A DNA stretch of 64,000 nt. Origin: Azospirillum sp. (GTDB lineage Bacteria > Pseudomonadota > Alphaproteobacteria > Azospirillales > Azospirillaceae). The notes beneath the pieces are model-generated. The model searched no databases. It had not been told where the DNA came from and worked only from the letters and a program-made list of their open reading frames with translations. Location of the stretch: NCBI GenBank assembly GCA_016124535.1, contig WGNK01000017.1, forward strand, positions 62,001-126,000, read 5' to 3'. The position numbers and the translations under genes were made by a program. Below, piece by piece: positions 18,091-28,100 of this stretch (the first letter of the stretch is position 1; the number at the start of each line of letters is the position of its first letter).

Positions 18091-19329
18091 TCACGCCCGA
18101 TCCAGCCCGTAGGCGGTATGGAGCGCACGCAAGGCCAGTTCGGCGTATTCCTCGGCGATCAGCACGCTGACTTTGATCTCCGAGGTCGAGATCACCAGGA
18201 TATTGATGCCCTTGTCGGCCAGAGCCCTGAACATCCGCTGGGCGACGCCGGCATGGCTGCGCATGCCGACCCCGATCACCGAGACCTTGACCACGTCGCC
18301 GTCGGCGACCAGGCGCTGGTAGCGCAGATCGTGTTCCGCCGCTTCGATGACATGGCGGGCGCGGTCGAGGTCGGCCTTGCCGACGGTGAAAGTGAGGTCG
18401 GTGGTCTTGCCGTCGTCCGAGACGTTCTGCACGATCATATCGACATTGATCGCAGCCTCGGCGAGTGGTCCGAAGATGCTGGCGGCGATGCCCGGCCGGT
18501 CCGGCACCCGCACCAGCGTGATCTTGGCCTCGTCACGGCTATAGGCGATACCGCTGACAATTTCCTGTTCCACGATTTCGTCCTCGTCTACCACCAAAGT
18601 TCCGGGCAGGTCGCTGCCCGGCCGTTCGTCGAAGCTGGACAGCACCTGGACCCGGACGCGATGGTTCATCGCCATTTCTACCGAGCGCGTCTGCAGCACC
18701 TTGGCCCCTTGCGAGGCAAGCTCCAGCATCTCCTCATAGGTAATGCGTTCGAGCTTGCGTGCCTTGGCGACGATGCGCGGGTCGGTGGTGTAGACCCCGT
18801 CGACATCGGTATAGATGTCGCAGCGTTCGGCATCGAGCGCCGCTGCCAAAGCCACCGCCGAAGTGTCCGAGCCGCCGCGCCCGAGCGTCGTGATCCGGTG
18901 GTCGCCCTCGGCGATGCCCTGGAAGCCGGCGACCACCGCGACCTCGCCCTGATCCATCCGCCGTTCGATTTCCGCGGTCTCGATGCCCAGAATGCGCGCC
19001 TTGCCGTGGGTGCCGTCGGTGCGCACCGGCAATTGCCAGCCGAGCCACGAGCGCGCAGGGATCCCGATCTTCTGCAGCGCCAGGGCCAGCAGGCCACTGG
19101 TGATCTGCTCGCCGGCAGCGACCACCACATCATATTCGCGGGCGTCGTGGATCGGGCTGATCTCGGTGCAATGCTTGACCAGACCATTGGTCTGGCCGGC
19201 CATCGCCGAGACCACGACCGCCACCTGATGGCCGGCCCTGACCTCGGCCGCCACCTTGTTGGCGACGTTGCGAATGCGGTCGACGTCGGCAACCGAGGTC
19301 CCGCCGAATTTCTGAACGATACGCGCCAT
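18091..19329 (-). CDS. lysC: Aspartate kinase
   Basis: Aspartokinase phosphorylates aspartate in the first step of lysine, threonine and methionine synthesis. The 412-residue protein begins MARIVQKFGGTSV, with the KFGGTS nucleotide-binding motif. It continues with VVAAGEQITSGLL and GRGGSDTSAVALA of the catalytic domain and ends with tandem ACT regulatory domains (about 265-405), the usual target of lysine and threonine feedback. The length matches single-function bacterial aspartokinases. The start at 19329 is fixed by the KFGGTS motif; upstream open codons are not conserved. It leads the lysC / nitronate monooxygenase-like / ptsP operon. Confidence 0.97.
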   Translation of the reverse strand: MARIVQKFGGTSVADVDRIRNVANKVAAEVRAGHQVAVVVSAMAGQTNGLVKHCTEISPIHDAREYDVVVAAGEQITSGLLALALQKIGIPARSWLGWQLPVRTDGTHGKARILGIETAEIERRMDQGEVAVVAGFQGIAEGDHRITTLGRGGSDTSAVALAAALDAERCDIYTDVDGVYTTDPRIVAKARKLERITYEEMLELASQGAKVLQTRSVEMAMNHRVRVQVLSSFDERPGSDLPGTLVVDEDEIVEQEIVSGIAYSRDEAKITLVRVPDRPGIAASIFGPLAEAAINVDMIVQNVSDDGKTTDLTFTVGKADLDRARHVIEAAEHDLRYQRLVADGDVVKVSVIGVGMRSHAGVAQRMFRALADKGINILVISTSEIKVSVLIAEEYAELALRALHTAYGLDRA

Positions 19330-19615
19330 GCCCGCTGATCCCGGCCGAAGCTCCCCCGGCCCTGTCCAATAAAAAGGGTCCTGGCACCACCGGCTACGGT
19401 CGGCCCAAGGTGGCGTATGCATACTCTTTCGCCGCTGCGGAAAGCAAGCCACGCGGGGGCTTCCCGCCGCGACCGGTTGGCACCGCGGGCGGCAGCCCGT
19501 GCCGGGCTTCGGCGAAGCGGTCGCCAGCGGCCGGCCGCGCGCGGTATACTCGATCACGGCAAGCCCCGACACGGATTGCCAGGCACCAAACCCACGGACC
19601 GGAGGGCAGGAGACG

Positions 19616-19870
19616 ATGGCGCAGCCGGCGATGGCACCGCTGGAGCAGTTGGTAGGGCTGCGAACCCTTGAAGTCGGCAGTCTGCTGTTTCCGGAGGTCG
19701 AGAGTCTCGATTTTGCCGGGCCCTGCGAGGTGTTCCCGGTCGCCGCCCGGGTTGCGGCTGCCCGACCGGGTGGTCGGCCGCGTGCTCGGTAATCCTCTGG
19801 CCCGTGCCATGGCGCGCCAGATGCAATATGTCTGGGAAATGACCGGGAACCGCAGCGCGACGCGGCACAG
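19616..19870 (+). pseudogene. Internally deleted DJ-1/PfpI-family gene
   Basis: An ATG at 19616 with a fine GGAGGGCAGGAG ribosome-binding site opens a frame encoding the N-terminus of a DJ-1/PfpI glutaminase-like protein (VGSLLFPEVESLDFAGPCEVF). After about 45 residues the family match ends. It resumes in another frame near 19768 with the typical C-terminus (VLGNPLARAMARQMQYVWE). The middle of the protein, about half to two-thirds of the usual ~200 residues with the nucleophile-elbow cysteine, is missing. The intact start signals and the clean junction suggest a fairly recent deletion. No functional product is expected. Confidence 0.7.
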
Positions 19871-19938
19871 GCTTGACGGCGCCGCCCTGGTCGCTTCCAA
19901 TAGCCAAAACAGCATCAAAGAGCGAGGGAGCGACCGGC

Positions 19939-20364
19939 ATGCCCCACCTGGACCGCGACAGTTTCATCGAATTGCTCGACCGCCTGGGCAGCCCCGAGGA
20001 CGAGGACGTGCTGGAGGCCGCCCGGCAGATCGACCACCGGGTCAAGACCGCCGGCGTCTCGTGGGATGACCTCCTGGTGCCGCCACCCCAGGCCGCCCAT
20101 CTCGACATCGACGGCGACGACGACGAATTCGAGGATGAGCAACCCGGCCCGTTCAGCGAAGACGCGCCGCCCGCGGTGGTCAGCGCCGCCGATGCCGAGG
20201 CAGATCTGGCGCTGATCGAGCGGCTGCTCGGGGAGTTTGGTCTGGCCGCAGAGACCCGACGGGAGTTGGAGGACTTCAAGGCCGACCTCGCGGCCGGTGA
20301 GTTCACCGCCGCCGACCACAAATATCTGCGCAGCCTGAGCAGCCGCCTGCAATCCCGGCGCTGA
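19939..20364 (+). CDS. Acidic hypothetical protein
   Basis: The 141-residue protein starts at ATG 19939, after GAGGGAG. It has helical N- and C-terminal parts joined by a strongly acidic middle segment (DIDGDDDEFEDEQ near residues 55-68) and a positively charged tip (SRLQSRR). There is no signal peptide or membrane segment. I do not recognise a family; such small acidic helical proteins are common conserved hypotheticals in alphaproteobacteria. A protein-protein or regulatory role would be speculative. A perfect hairpin lies about 80 bp downstream. Confidence 0.65.
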   Translation: MPHLDRDSFIELLDRLGSPEDEDVLEAARQIDHRVKTAGVSWDDLLVPPPQAAHLDIDGDDDEFEDEQPGPFSEDAPPAVVSAADAEADLALIERLLGEFGLAAETRRELEDFKADLAAGEFTAADHKYLRSLSSRLQSRR

Positions 20365-20706
20365 GCCCGAATCGCTGCGGGGCGCCAGGCCTTGCAGGCA
20401 AAGCAGGCAAAGGGGATTCCCAAGCGGCTGAGGATGAGATTCAGCACCGGTCTTTGCCGAGACCGGTGCCCTGGGGGGCGACCGGACCGGCAATGGCCCG
20501 GTGATTTCGCCCCGATCGAACCGAACCCGGCCAATCGAATGCGATTTTCGGCACGACAAAGACCCAAATCGCACCGCAGGCAGGTTCAGCCACCTCAAGC
20601 AGTTCCGACGCGTCGCCTCCGGATAGGACGAAACCCCGTCTTGCTTGCTCGCCTTCCTCAACATCGCAGCCGCAAAACTCACGGCTGCCGGGCACCAGAC
20701 CCCCGG
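20365..20706. other. Intergenic region between convergent genes
   Basis: No coding frame is supported in these 342 bases between the acidic hypothetical gene and the end of the glycosyltransferase gene. The only clear structure is the hairpin at 20444-20469. Confidence 0.55.
20444..20469 (+). terminator. Hairpin, likely transcription terminator
   Basis: GCACCGGTCT and AGACCGGTGC form a perfect 10-bp stem with a six-base loop, about 80 bp beyond the stop of the acidic hypothetical gene. No T run follows, so termination may be inefficient or Rho-assisted. It is placed between convergent genes. Confidence 0.5.
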
Positions 20707-21906
20707 TTACGCGAAATCGAGCATGATTTTTTTGAGCCGGGCGGCGGTGTCTGCCCAGGTCAGGGCAGTCAGTTGCTTGGCCGCGCGCTCGGCTCGTGCC
20801 CGTGCCGTGGCCCGGTCGGCCCAGACTTCTTCAAGACGCTCGACCGCCTCATCGACGCTGCTGACGCCCCAGCCGGCGACATCGCCGACCGGGGCGCCGG
20901 GGCCGGTCAGGGCGCGCTGCTCTTCCAGCACGCCGCAGTTGTCGTCCTCGATCAGGTCGAGATGGCCGGTATTGCGCGACAGGATCACCGGCACGCCGCA
21001 GGCCATGCACTCCATCGCCACCAGATTGGTGCCGCCCTCGCAGCGGTTGGGAAACAGCGCCACGTCGATCTCGCGCAGGATCGGCGGCATCAGCCCATTG
21101 GCGACCTTGCCGAGATCGATCACCCGATCGGTCGGCACCCCGGCGTCGGCGACCCAGGCCTTGAGATCGGCGGAGCCGTCGCTGCGCAGGGGCACCGGCG
21201 GGGTCAGCCGCGAGTGGTTCATGGTGCGGACCAGATCCGGCCACGGGTTCTGCCAGGCGACCGCCAGATAGGCCTCCGGGTGGCGGGCGGCGAAGATCTT
21301 GAACGCCGCCAGCACGATATCCTGGCCCTTGCGCAACTCCAGCTTGCCGCCGGAAAAGATCAGGAAGCGGTCGCCGCCCAGTCCGGCGCGCGGTGCCGGA
21401 TGGAATAGCGTCGGATCGATGCCCTGGATCACCGTGCAGACCCGGCTCAGGCCATGGGCGCGCAGGATGCGTTCGTTCCAGGTCGAGCCGCAGATGATCA
21501 GGTCGTAGCCGGCCGCCCGGTCGAGGGCGGCCTGGTCCATCGTGGTCTGCTCGAAAAAAACCACGCCGAGGCTTGGCTTGCCCGACAGGCCGGTATCGTG
21601 GGCGGCGCGCGCACCTTCCTGCAACTGGTTGCCCAGGGCGGACAGCACCGTGGTGTTGGTGCGCACCGGTCCGCCGGCGAAATGTTTCAGGTTGTCCTGG
21701 AACTTGGTCGAGGCCGAGAAGAACGGTTCCAGGACATGGGCACGCAGGGCATCGATCGAGAGCATGTCGGCACGGCTTTGGCAGCCGCACACCGGCATGA
21801 TGTCAGGATCCGACACCCAGTTGAGCGCCAGGTTGAGCCCGAATACTCCCCAGCCGTAGAAACTGGAAACCCCCCAGTTGATGATTATCGTCCGTCGAGT
21901 CGCCAT
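20707..21906 (-). CDS. Glycosyltransferase family 4-like (GT-B) protein
   Basis: The 399-residue protein has a GT-B layout. The C-terminal nucleotide-sugar domain carries the EX7E-type motif in CEGGTNLVAMECMACGVPVI, preceded by FSGGKLELRKGQDIVLAAF, the usual FxGxxxxxKG stretch. The N-terminal domain lacks a signal peptide. The start at ATG 21906 follows an AGGGGG ribosome-binding site; upstream open codons are unconvincing. It would transfer a sugar from a nucleotide donor to a lipid or surface glycan. Without neighbours in a glycan cluster the acceptor is unknown. It is divergent from the M23 peptidase gene, with a 131-bp shared promoter region. Confidence 0.87.
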   Translation of the reverse strand: MATRRTIIINWGVSSFYGWGVFGLNLALNWVSDPDIMPVCGCQSRADMLSIDALRAHVLEPFFSASTKFQDNLKHFAGGPVRTNTTVLSALGNQLQEGARAAHDTGLSGKPSLGVVFFEQTTMDQAALDRAAGYDLIICGSTWNERILRAHGLSRVCTVIQGIDPTLFHPAPRAGLGGDRFLIFSGGKLELRKGQDIVLAAFKIFAARHPEAYLAVAWQNPWPDLVRTMNHSRLTPPVPLRSDGSADLKAWVADAGVPTDRVIDLGKVANGLMPPILREIDVALFPNRCEGGTNLVAMECMACGVPVILSRNTGHLDLIEDDNCGVLEEQRALTGPGAPVGDVAGWGVSSVDEAVERLEEVWADRATARARAERAAKQLTALTWADTAARLKKIMLDFA

Positions 21907-22037
21907 CGATACGCCCCCTGCCGGCCAATCGGCGGTCACGGCTGCGCGGCGGTCGCGGCGCCAGCCCGAAGCAGCGATAGCATTTTTCCGCACCGGGATG
22001 AATCGCTGCCATCGAGCGGGCTTGCGGAGGTAGCATT

Positions 22038-23081
22038 GTGGCAGACTCCGGACTCTCTGGCGGGTTCCCGATGCCGATAACGATCCGTGCGCCGATACTG
22101 CTGGCGACCGCGCTGCTGCTGACCGCCTCGCTCGCCGCCCGGGCCGAGCCCCCGGCGTTTGCGGTGCCGATCGACTGCACCATCGGCAGCGATTGCTTCG
22201 TCCAGAACTATGTCGACGACGACCCGGGGCCACAGGCGCGGGACTTCACCTGCGGCTTCCTGACCTATGACGAACACCGCGGCACCGATTTCCGGCTGCC
22301 CGACCTGGCGGCGATGCGCCGCGGCGTCGCGGTCCTGGCCGCTGCCGCCGGAACCGTGGTGCGGCTGCGCGACGGCGTCGCGGACATCAGTATCCGCGAC
22401 GACGCAGCAAAGGCGGTCGCGGGCCGCGAGGCCGGCAACGCCGTTGTCATCGACCATGGCGACGGCTGGGAGAGCCAATACAGCCATCTGCGCCGCGGCA
22501 GTATCTCGGTCACGCCGGGACAGCGGGTCGAGCCGGGCCAGCCGCTCGGGCTGGTTGGACTGTCGGGCAACACCGAGTTCCCCCATGTCCATTTCGAGGT
22601 CCGCCACGACGGCGCATTCTTAGACCCCTATCTCGGCCCGGAACCGCCGACGCACTGTGGCGGCCCGCGCCAGGGCCTGTGGACCAAAGCTGCCGCGGCG
22701 ACGCTCGCCTACCGCCCGAGCGGGCTGATCGCCGCCGGGTTCGCGGCCGGGTCGGCCGAGCGGGGCCAGGCGGAAGACGGTGCCTACCACGACACCGTGC
22801 TTGAGGCCGGCACCCGAAAGCTGGTGTTCTGGGCCGAACTCTTCGGGGTGCACGCCGGCGACCGCTTGGTCATCGAGATCATGGCACCCGGCGGTCGCTC
22901 GGTGCGGCGGAGCCTGGGCGCGGTGCCCAAGACCTCGGCCATCATCTTTCTCGCCGACGGGATGGACCGACCGTTGCGGGGCTGGGCGATCGGCGCCTGG
23001 CAGGGGCGAATAGTGCTGCGTCGCGGCGACGAAACCCTGGTCGACAGCCGGCGGACCATTCTCCAGAAAGCCCCAGGCTGA
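22038..23081 (+). CDS. Exported M23/LytM-type peptidase
   Basis: This 347-residue protein with an N-terminal signal peptide belongs to the M23 metallopeptidase (LytM) fold. The zinc ligands are recognisable in EHRGTDFRL (H and D), in the central NAVVIDHGDGWESQYSHL region and in PHVHFEVRHDG. This suggests cell-wall cross-link cleavage in the periplasm, or a degenerate amidase activator. The start is GTG 22038, supported by GGAGG seven bases upstream. An internal ATG at 22071 would give a tidier signal peptide (MPITIRAPILLATALLL), so the true start is uncertain. A C-terminal beta-rich part of about 110 residues follows the catalytic domain and is not recognised. Confidence 0.85.
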   Translation: MADSGLSGGFPMPITIRAPILLATALLLTASLAARAEPPAFAVPIDCTIGSDCFVQNYVDDDPGPQARDFTCGFLTYDEHRGTDFRLPDLAAMRRGVAVLAAAAGTVVRLRDGVADISIRDDAAKAVAGREAGNAVVIDHGDGWESQYSHLRRGSISVTPGQRVEPGQPLGLVGLSGNTEFPHVHFEVRHDGAFLDPYLGPEPPTHCGGPRQGLWTKAAAATLAYRPSGLIAAGFAAGSAERGQAEDGAYHDTVLEAGTRKLVFWAELFGVHAGDRLVIEIMAPGGRSVRRSLGAVPKTSAIIFLADGMDRPLRGWAIGAWQGRIVLRRGDETLVDSRRTILQKAPG

Positions 23082-23083
23082 CG

Positions 23084-23103
23084 CCGGCCGCCGTTTCGGC
23101 CGG
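23084..23103. terminator. GC-rich hairpin between convergent genes
   Basis: CCGGCCG and CGGCCGG form a 7-bp stem with a six-base loop, three bases after the M23 gene stop and 18 bases before the outer-membrane-factor stop. No T run follows on either strand. A weak bidirectional terminator is the likely role. Confidence 0.4.
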
Positions 23104-23121
23104 GCCGTGCCGCGGGCCGGC

Positions 23122-24624
23122 CTACTTCAGCGTGGGCGTCGTTGTCGTCTCCGGGGCGCCGGTCGCGACCACCGCGGCAGCCGCGGTCATCGGTTCCGGC
23201 CCGCCGCCCAGCGCCTTGACCAGGCTGACCGCAGCGTTGAATCGGCTGAAACGGGTCTGGAGCACGGTGGCCTCGGCCTGGTGCAGGGTTCGTGTGGTAT
23301 CGAGATAGGTCAGGTAGTCGATCACCCGCGCGTTATAGGATTCGCGGCTGATCTTGTTGGACTGCCGCGCGGTTGCCAGGCTGCGCTGCTGAGCCTTCTC
23401 GAGTTCGGCGGTATATTTGACGGTCGCCAGGGCATCTTCGACTTCGATCAGGGCCTGCAGCGCGGTCTGGCTGTAACTCTGGGCGATCTCCTCGTAACGG
23501 GCCTTGTTGAAGGCCAGTTCGGCTTCATTGCGGCCGTTGTCGAACACCGTCTGCATGATACTGCCGAGGATGGTATAATAGAGTGCCGCCGGCGACAGCA
23601 GCCCTGACAGATGTTGACTGCCGAACCCGGTGTCGGCGGTCAGGCTGAACGACGGCAGGAATTTGGCCCGCGCGACGCCGATATTGGCATTGGCCGCCCG
23701 CAGGCTCGCCTCCGCCTTGCCGATGTCGGGCCGGCGCGTGATCAACTCGGAGGGCAGACCCGGCGACACCTTGGGGATGGTCAGGTCACCGAGGGTGGTG
23801 CCGGTCAGGGCGAGCGTCCCCGGCGCCACGCCGACCAGCAGCGCCAGGCGGTCGTGGGCATGCTCCTTCTGCAGGTTCAGGCTGGGCAGCAGGGCTTCGG
23901 ACGCGGCGACGGTGTTGCGCTGCTGATTGACCTCGACCAGGGTCGCCTCGTGAATCGCCGCCAGCTGCTCGACCGTCGACAGCACGGCACGGTCGGTTGC
24001 GATATTGGCCTGTGCCAACCGGATCAGGTCCTGCGCCAGCAGGTACTGCAGGTAGGTGGTCGCGACATCGGTGACCAGGCCGAGCGCCACGGTGCGGCGA
24101 TCGTATTCGCTGCCTTCGGCCTGGGCCAACGCCGCTTCGACAGAGGCCGCGTTCTTGCCCCAGAAATCGACCTCATAGGCGGCGCGCAAGCCGAATTGCC
24201 GGGTGCGCTCCGATTTGACCGGCACGTGCAGCCGCTGTGGGCCGCCGATCCCGGCATCGGGCGCGGTCAAGGTATCCGATGCCATGGCGACCAGGCTCGG
24301 CAGCAGCGTCGCGCCGGCGGCCTCCGCCTGGGCTTTGGCCTGAATCACCCGGCTCACCGCTGCCTTGAGGGTGCGGTTGTTGGCAAGGGCCTGCTCGACC
24401 AGCCGGCCGAGCTCGGTCGAGCCGAACCCGCGCCACCAGGTCGAGGATGGCGGCGGCAATTCCGAACCGTTTGCGGCACCGGTGGTGCCCAGTCGATAAG
24501 CATCGGGCAGCGAGGGGTCCGGCGCCTGGTAGTCAGGAGTCAGTGAGCATGCCGAGAGCCCGGTTACAACCAGAGCGAACACGGTGGCGGTCCAATGCGG
24601 CCCGGGGCGGCGGCGGTCGATCAT
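23122..24624 (-). CDS. NodT/TolC-type outer-membrane factor lipoprotein
   Basis: The 500-residue protein starts with a lipoprotein signal (hydrophobic stretch, then LSAC with the cysteine at the lipidation position). It has the two OEP-type repeats of outer-membrane efflux factors, with long helices (residues about 75-240 and 290-470) and the family stretch ELITRRPDIGKAEASLRAANANIGVARAKFLPS. Such proteins form trimeric channels from the periplasm through the outer membrane. NodT-type members usually serve RND pumps, but none is nearby. Instead a giant type I secretion substrate, an ABC transporter and an HlyD adaptor lie just across the divergent intergenic region, so it may be the exit duct of that system. 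This pairing is inferred from position only. Confidence 0.88.
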   Translation of the reverse strand: MIDRRRPGPHWTATVFALVVTGLSACSLTPDYQAPDPSLPDAYRLGTTGAANGSELPPPSSTWWRGFGSTELGRLVEQALANNRTLKAAVSRVIQAKAQAEAAGATLLPSLVAMASDTLTAPDAGIGGPQRLHVPVKSERTRQFGLRAAYEVDFWGKNAASVEAALAQAEGSEYDRRTVALGLVTDVATTYLQYLLAQDLIRLAQANIATDRAVLSTVEQLAAIHEATLVEVNQQRNTVAASEALLPSLNLQKEHAHDRLALLVGVAPGTLALTGTTLGDLTIPKVSPGLPSELITRRPDIGKAEASLRAANANIGVARAKFLPSFSLTADTGFGSQHLSGLLSPAALYYTILGSIMQTVFDNGRNEAELAFNKARYEEIAQSYSQTALQALIEVEDALATVKYTAELEKAQQRSLATARQSNKISRESYNARVIDYLTYLDTTRTLHQAEATVLQTRFSRFNAAVSLVKALGGGPEPMTAAAAVVATGAPETTTTPTLK

Positions 24625-25162
24625 GTCATCCTAATACGGCATCCGGCGGTCCACCGGAAGGGCAGGCATCACCCGCACCGGAATCCTAAGCCGCAGGGTT
24701 AAATTTTTCCTAAAATTGCCGATGCGTAACCCCATAAACGTTTTTCTTGGCTTGTTCTTGTCAAGGCTTTTGGGCGGTTTTTTACTTCAGGCGAGTTTAA
24801 TGTGTTATATCAGAGAATTATCGCGAAGTTTTGCTTTTCCGATCAAAGTGCGGCAGCTCCGGGCGGGCTGACGCTGCATAAGTGCAGTATAACTACTTTG
24901 TTTATGTCAACGCCCGCGATGCGGCACTTGCGACGCGGCTTCGCACCTTGCTCACGCAAGTCGCCGGGGCCGCAGCCCAAAATACCGTTGCTATCTCAAA
25001 TTTTATGCGTTATCGTTGAAAGATGTCGACGGTCCAGGGAATGGCTGTGCTGTCGACGGCTGCGCCAGAAAGGCAGGCCATCAAGGTACCGTACGCGGGC
25101 CATAGGCCCTGCGAAAATTTGACTAAGACGCTTGATAGAATACAAGCTGAAAGGGTCACACA
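24625..25162. other. Divergent regulatory region between the outer-membrane factor and the giant repeat protein gene
   Basis: This 538-bp region is clearly richer in A and T than the genome around it, notably at 24700-24840. It separates two divergent genes and must contain both promoters. A TTGACT hexamer at 25119-25124 could be a -35 box for the giant gene, but no strong -10 lies at the right distance. Short open frames here lack ribosome-binding sites and do not look protein-like. Confidence 0.55.
24874..24887. promoter_or_regulatory. Short palindrome in the giant-gene upstream region
   Basis: CTGCA-TAAG-TGCAG is a perfect 5-bp inverted repeat with a four-base centre, in the AT-rich divergent region about 275 bp before the giant gene. 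A dimeric regulator site is possible. It could be chance, since 5-bp arms are short. Confidence 0.3.
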
Positions 25163-28100
25163 ATGCCGATCACCCTCGGAAATAGCCCGAACTCCATCAC
25201 CATTGGTGGGTTCGATACGCTGATCAGTGGCTCGGCGGCCGACTATATTACGGTCGCGGATGCGGTCACCGGCGTCGAAGTCGATCTGGGGGGCGGCAAG
25301 GACAACCTGGTGCTGTCCAGCGCCGGGGATAATAGCCTGACCGTGATCAACGTCGAAACGTTGACCGGCGGCGCCTCGACCGACGTGGTCACGCTCGGTG
25401 ACACCGACAACACCATCACGATCAGCGGCATTGAGGCGCTGACCGGCGGCACCGGCACCGACATCGTAACTCTGGGCAAGGCAGGCAACACCGTCACGGT
25501 GAGCGCCGTCGAAAGCCTGATCGGTGGCGCCTCGGTCGATGTGGTGACTTTGGCAACCGGCGTTACCGGGGCGATCGTCGATCTCGGCGGCGGCGCCGAC
25601 AAGCTGATTCTGGCCGACGGCGACGACAACTCGCTGACGATATCCGGTGTCGAGACCCTGGTCGGCGGTGCCGCCGTCGATGTCGTCACGCTGGGCAACG
25701 CCAGCAATACCATTACCGTTAGCGACATCGACACCCTGACCGGCGGCGCTTCGAGCGACCTGGTCACCCTCGGCGGTGCGGTTACCGGCATGGTGGTCGA
25801 CCTTGCCGGCGGCAAAGACAAGCTGACGCTGTCCGGCGCCGGCGACAACGAGTTGACGGTCAGCAACACCGAGACGGTGGTCGGCGGGGCTTCGGCCGAT
25901 GTCGTGGTGTTCGGGGCCGCGATCAGCGGCGCAGCGGTCGATCTGGGCGGCGGCGCCGACAAGCTGACCCTTTCGGGCGCCGGCGACAACGTCGCGACGG
26001 TCAGCAATGTCGAGACGCTGTCGGGCGGGGCTTCCGCCGATACCATCACGCTCGGCACCGCCGGCACCATCACGATCGATGGTGTCGAGACCCTGACCGG
26101 CAGCACCGGCGGCGACGTGGTCACGCTGGGCGATGCCGTGGCCGGCATGAAGGTCGATCTCGGCAAGGGTACCGACCAGCTGACTCTCTCCGACGCCGGC
26201 GACAACACGCTGACCGTCTCCAATGTCGAGACGATCATCGGCGGCGCCTCGGTCGATGTCGTGACTTTGGGCGACACCGCCAATACCGTGGCGGTGACCG
26301 GTATCGAAACCCTGACCGGCGGCAAATCGACCGATATCGTCAGTGTGACCGACGCGGTCACCGGCGCCGTGATCGATCTGGGCTCGGGTGCCGACAAGCT
26401 GACGCTGTCCAGCGCCGGCGACAACGAACTCACCGTCAGCAATGTCGAGACTCTGGTTGGCGGCGCTTCGGCCGATCTGGTGACGCTGGGCAGCGCGGCG
26501 AACAAGGTGGCGGTCGACCTTGGTGCGGGCATCGATGAACTGACGCTGTCCAGCGCCGGTAACAACACGCTGACCGTCAGCAATGTCGAGACCCTGACCG
26601 GCGGCGCCTCGACCGATAGCGTCACTCTGGGCAGCGCCGGCACCATCACGATTGACGCGGTCGAAAGCCTGACCGGCAGCAGCGGCGCCGACGTGGTGAC
26701 GCTGGCCGATGCGGTGACCGGCATGCAGATCAATCTCGGTCTCGGGACCGATCAATTGACCCTGTCGGGCAATGGCGACAATTCGCTGACCGTCAGCGGC
26801 GTCGAGACCCTGACCGGCGGCGCTTCCGTCGATGTGGTGACGCTGGGCGCCGGCGGCGGCACCATCGCGGTCACCGATGTTGAGACCCTGCTCGGCGGCA
26901 GCACCGTGGATAAGGTGTCCTTGACCACGGCCGCCACCGGCATGACCGTCGATCTCGGCGGCGGCGCCGACGCGCTGGCGCTGTCCAACAGCGACAATAC
27001 CGTCACGGTCGCCCAGGTCGAGACTCTGACCGGCGGCACCGGCACCGACGAGGTCACCCTCGGCGATGCCGGCAATACCATGACGATCAGCGGTGTCGAG
27101 ACGCTGACCGGCGGTACCGGCACCGATGCGGTGACCCTGGGCAATGCGGGCAACACCATTACGGTCACCGCGGTCGAGACCCTGACCGGCGGTACGTCTG
27201 CCGATGCCGTCACCTTGGGCGACGCCGTCACCGGCGCTAAAATTGACCTCGCGGCGGGCAACGACACCCTGACTCTGTCCGACGCCGGCGACAACACGCT
27301 GACCGTCTCCAATGTCGAGACCCTGATCGGCGGCGATTCGATCGATACCGTGACCCTGGGCAACGTCGCCAATTCGGTGACCGTGACCGGCGTCGAAACC
27401 CTGACCGGCGGCAGCCTCGCCGACACCGTGGTTCTGGGCGACGCCGTCACCGGCGCCCAGATCGATCTGGCCGGCGGCAAAGACAGCCTGACCCTGTCGG
27501 GGACCGGCGATAACGATCTGACCGTCAGCAACGTCGAGAGCCTGGTCGGCGGGGCCTCCGCCGATGTCGTGGTGTTGGGGACAGCAGTCACCGGCGCCAG
27601 CGTCGATCTTGGCGCCGGCACCGATCAGCTGACGCTGTCGGGCGGCGGCAACAACGCGCTGACCGTCACCAACGTCGAAACCCTGACCGGCGGTGCCTCG
27701 ACCGACGTGGTCACCCTGGGTTCGGCCAGCACGATCACCGTCGATGCGGTCGAGACTCTGACCGGCAGTTCGGCGGCGGACGAGGTCACCTTGGCCGATG
27801 CCGTCACCGGCATGTCGGTGGATCTCGGCAAGGGCGCCGATATCCTGACCCTGTCGAGCGGCGGTGATAACACCCTGACCGTGACCGGCGTCGAAACCCT
27901 GGTCGGCGGCGATTCCGCCGATGCCGTGACGCTGGGCAACGCCGCCGGCACCGTGACGGTGACCGGGGTCGAGAGCCTGACCGGCGGTACTCTGAACGAC
28001 ACGGTAATCCTCGGCGATGCGGTCACCGGCGGCGAAATCGACCTTGCCGGTGGCAAGGACAGTCTGACGCTCTCCAGCGCCGGCGACAACGAGCTGACGG

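Noticed and set aside
19330..19615. Riboswitch upstream of lysC
   Set aside because: I could not fold a lysine-riboswitch-like core here, and alphaproteobacteria rarely use one for lysC.
24802..25122. Small gene in the region before the giant gene
   Set aside because: No ribosome-binding site, no family, and poor codon pattern for this genome; treated as regulatory DNA.
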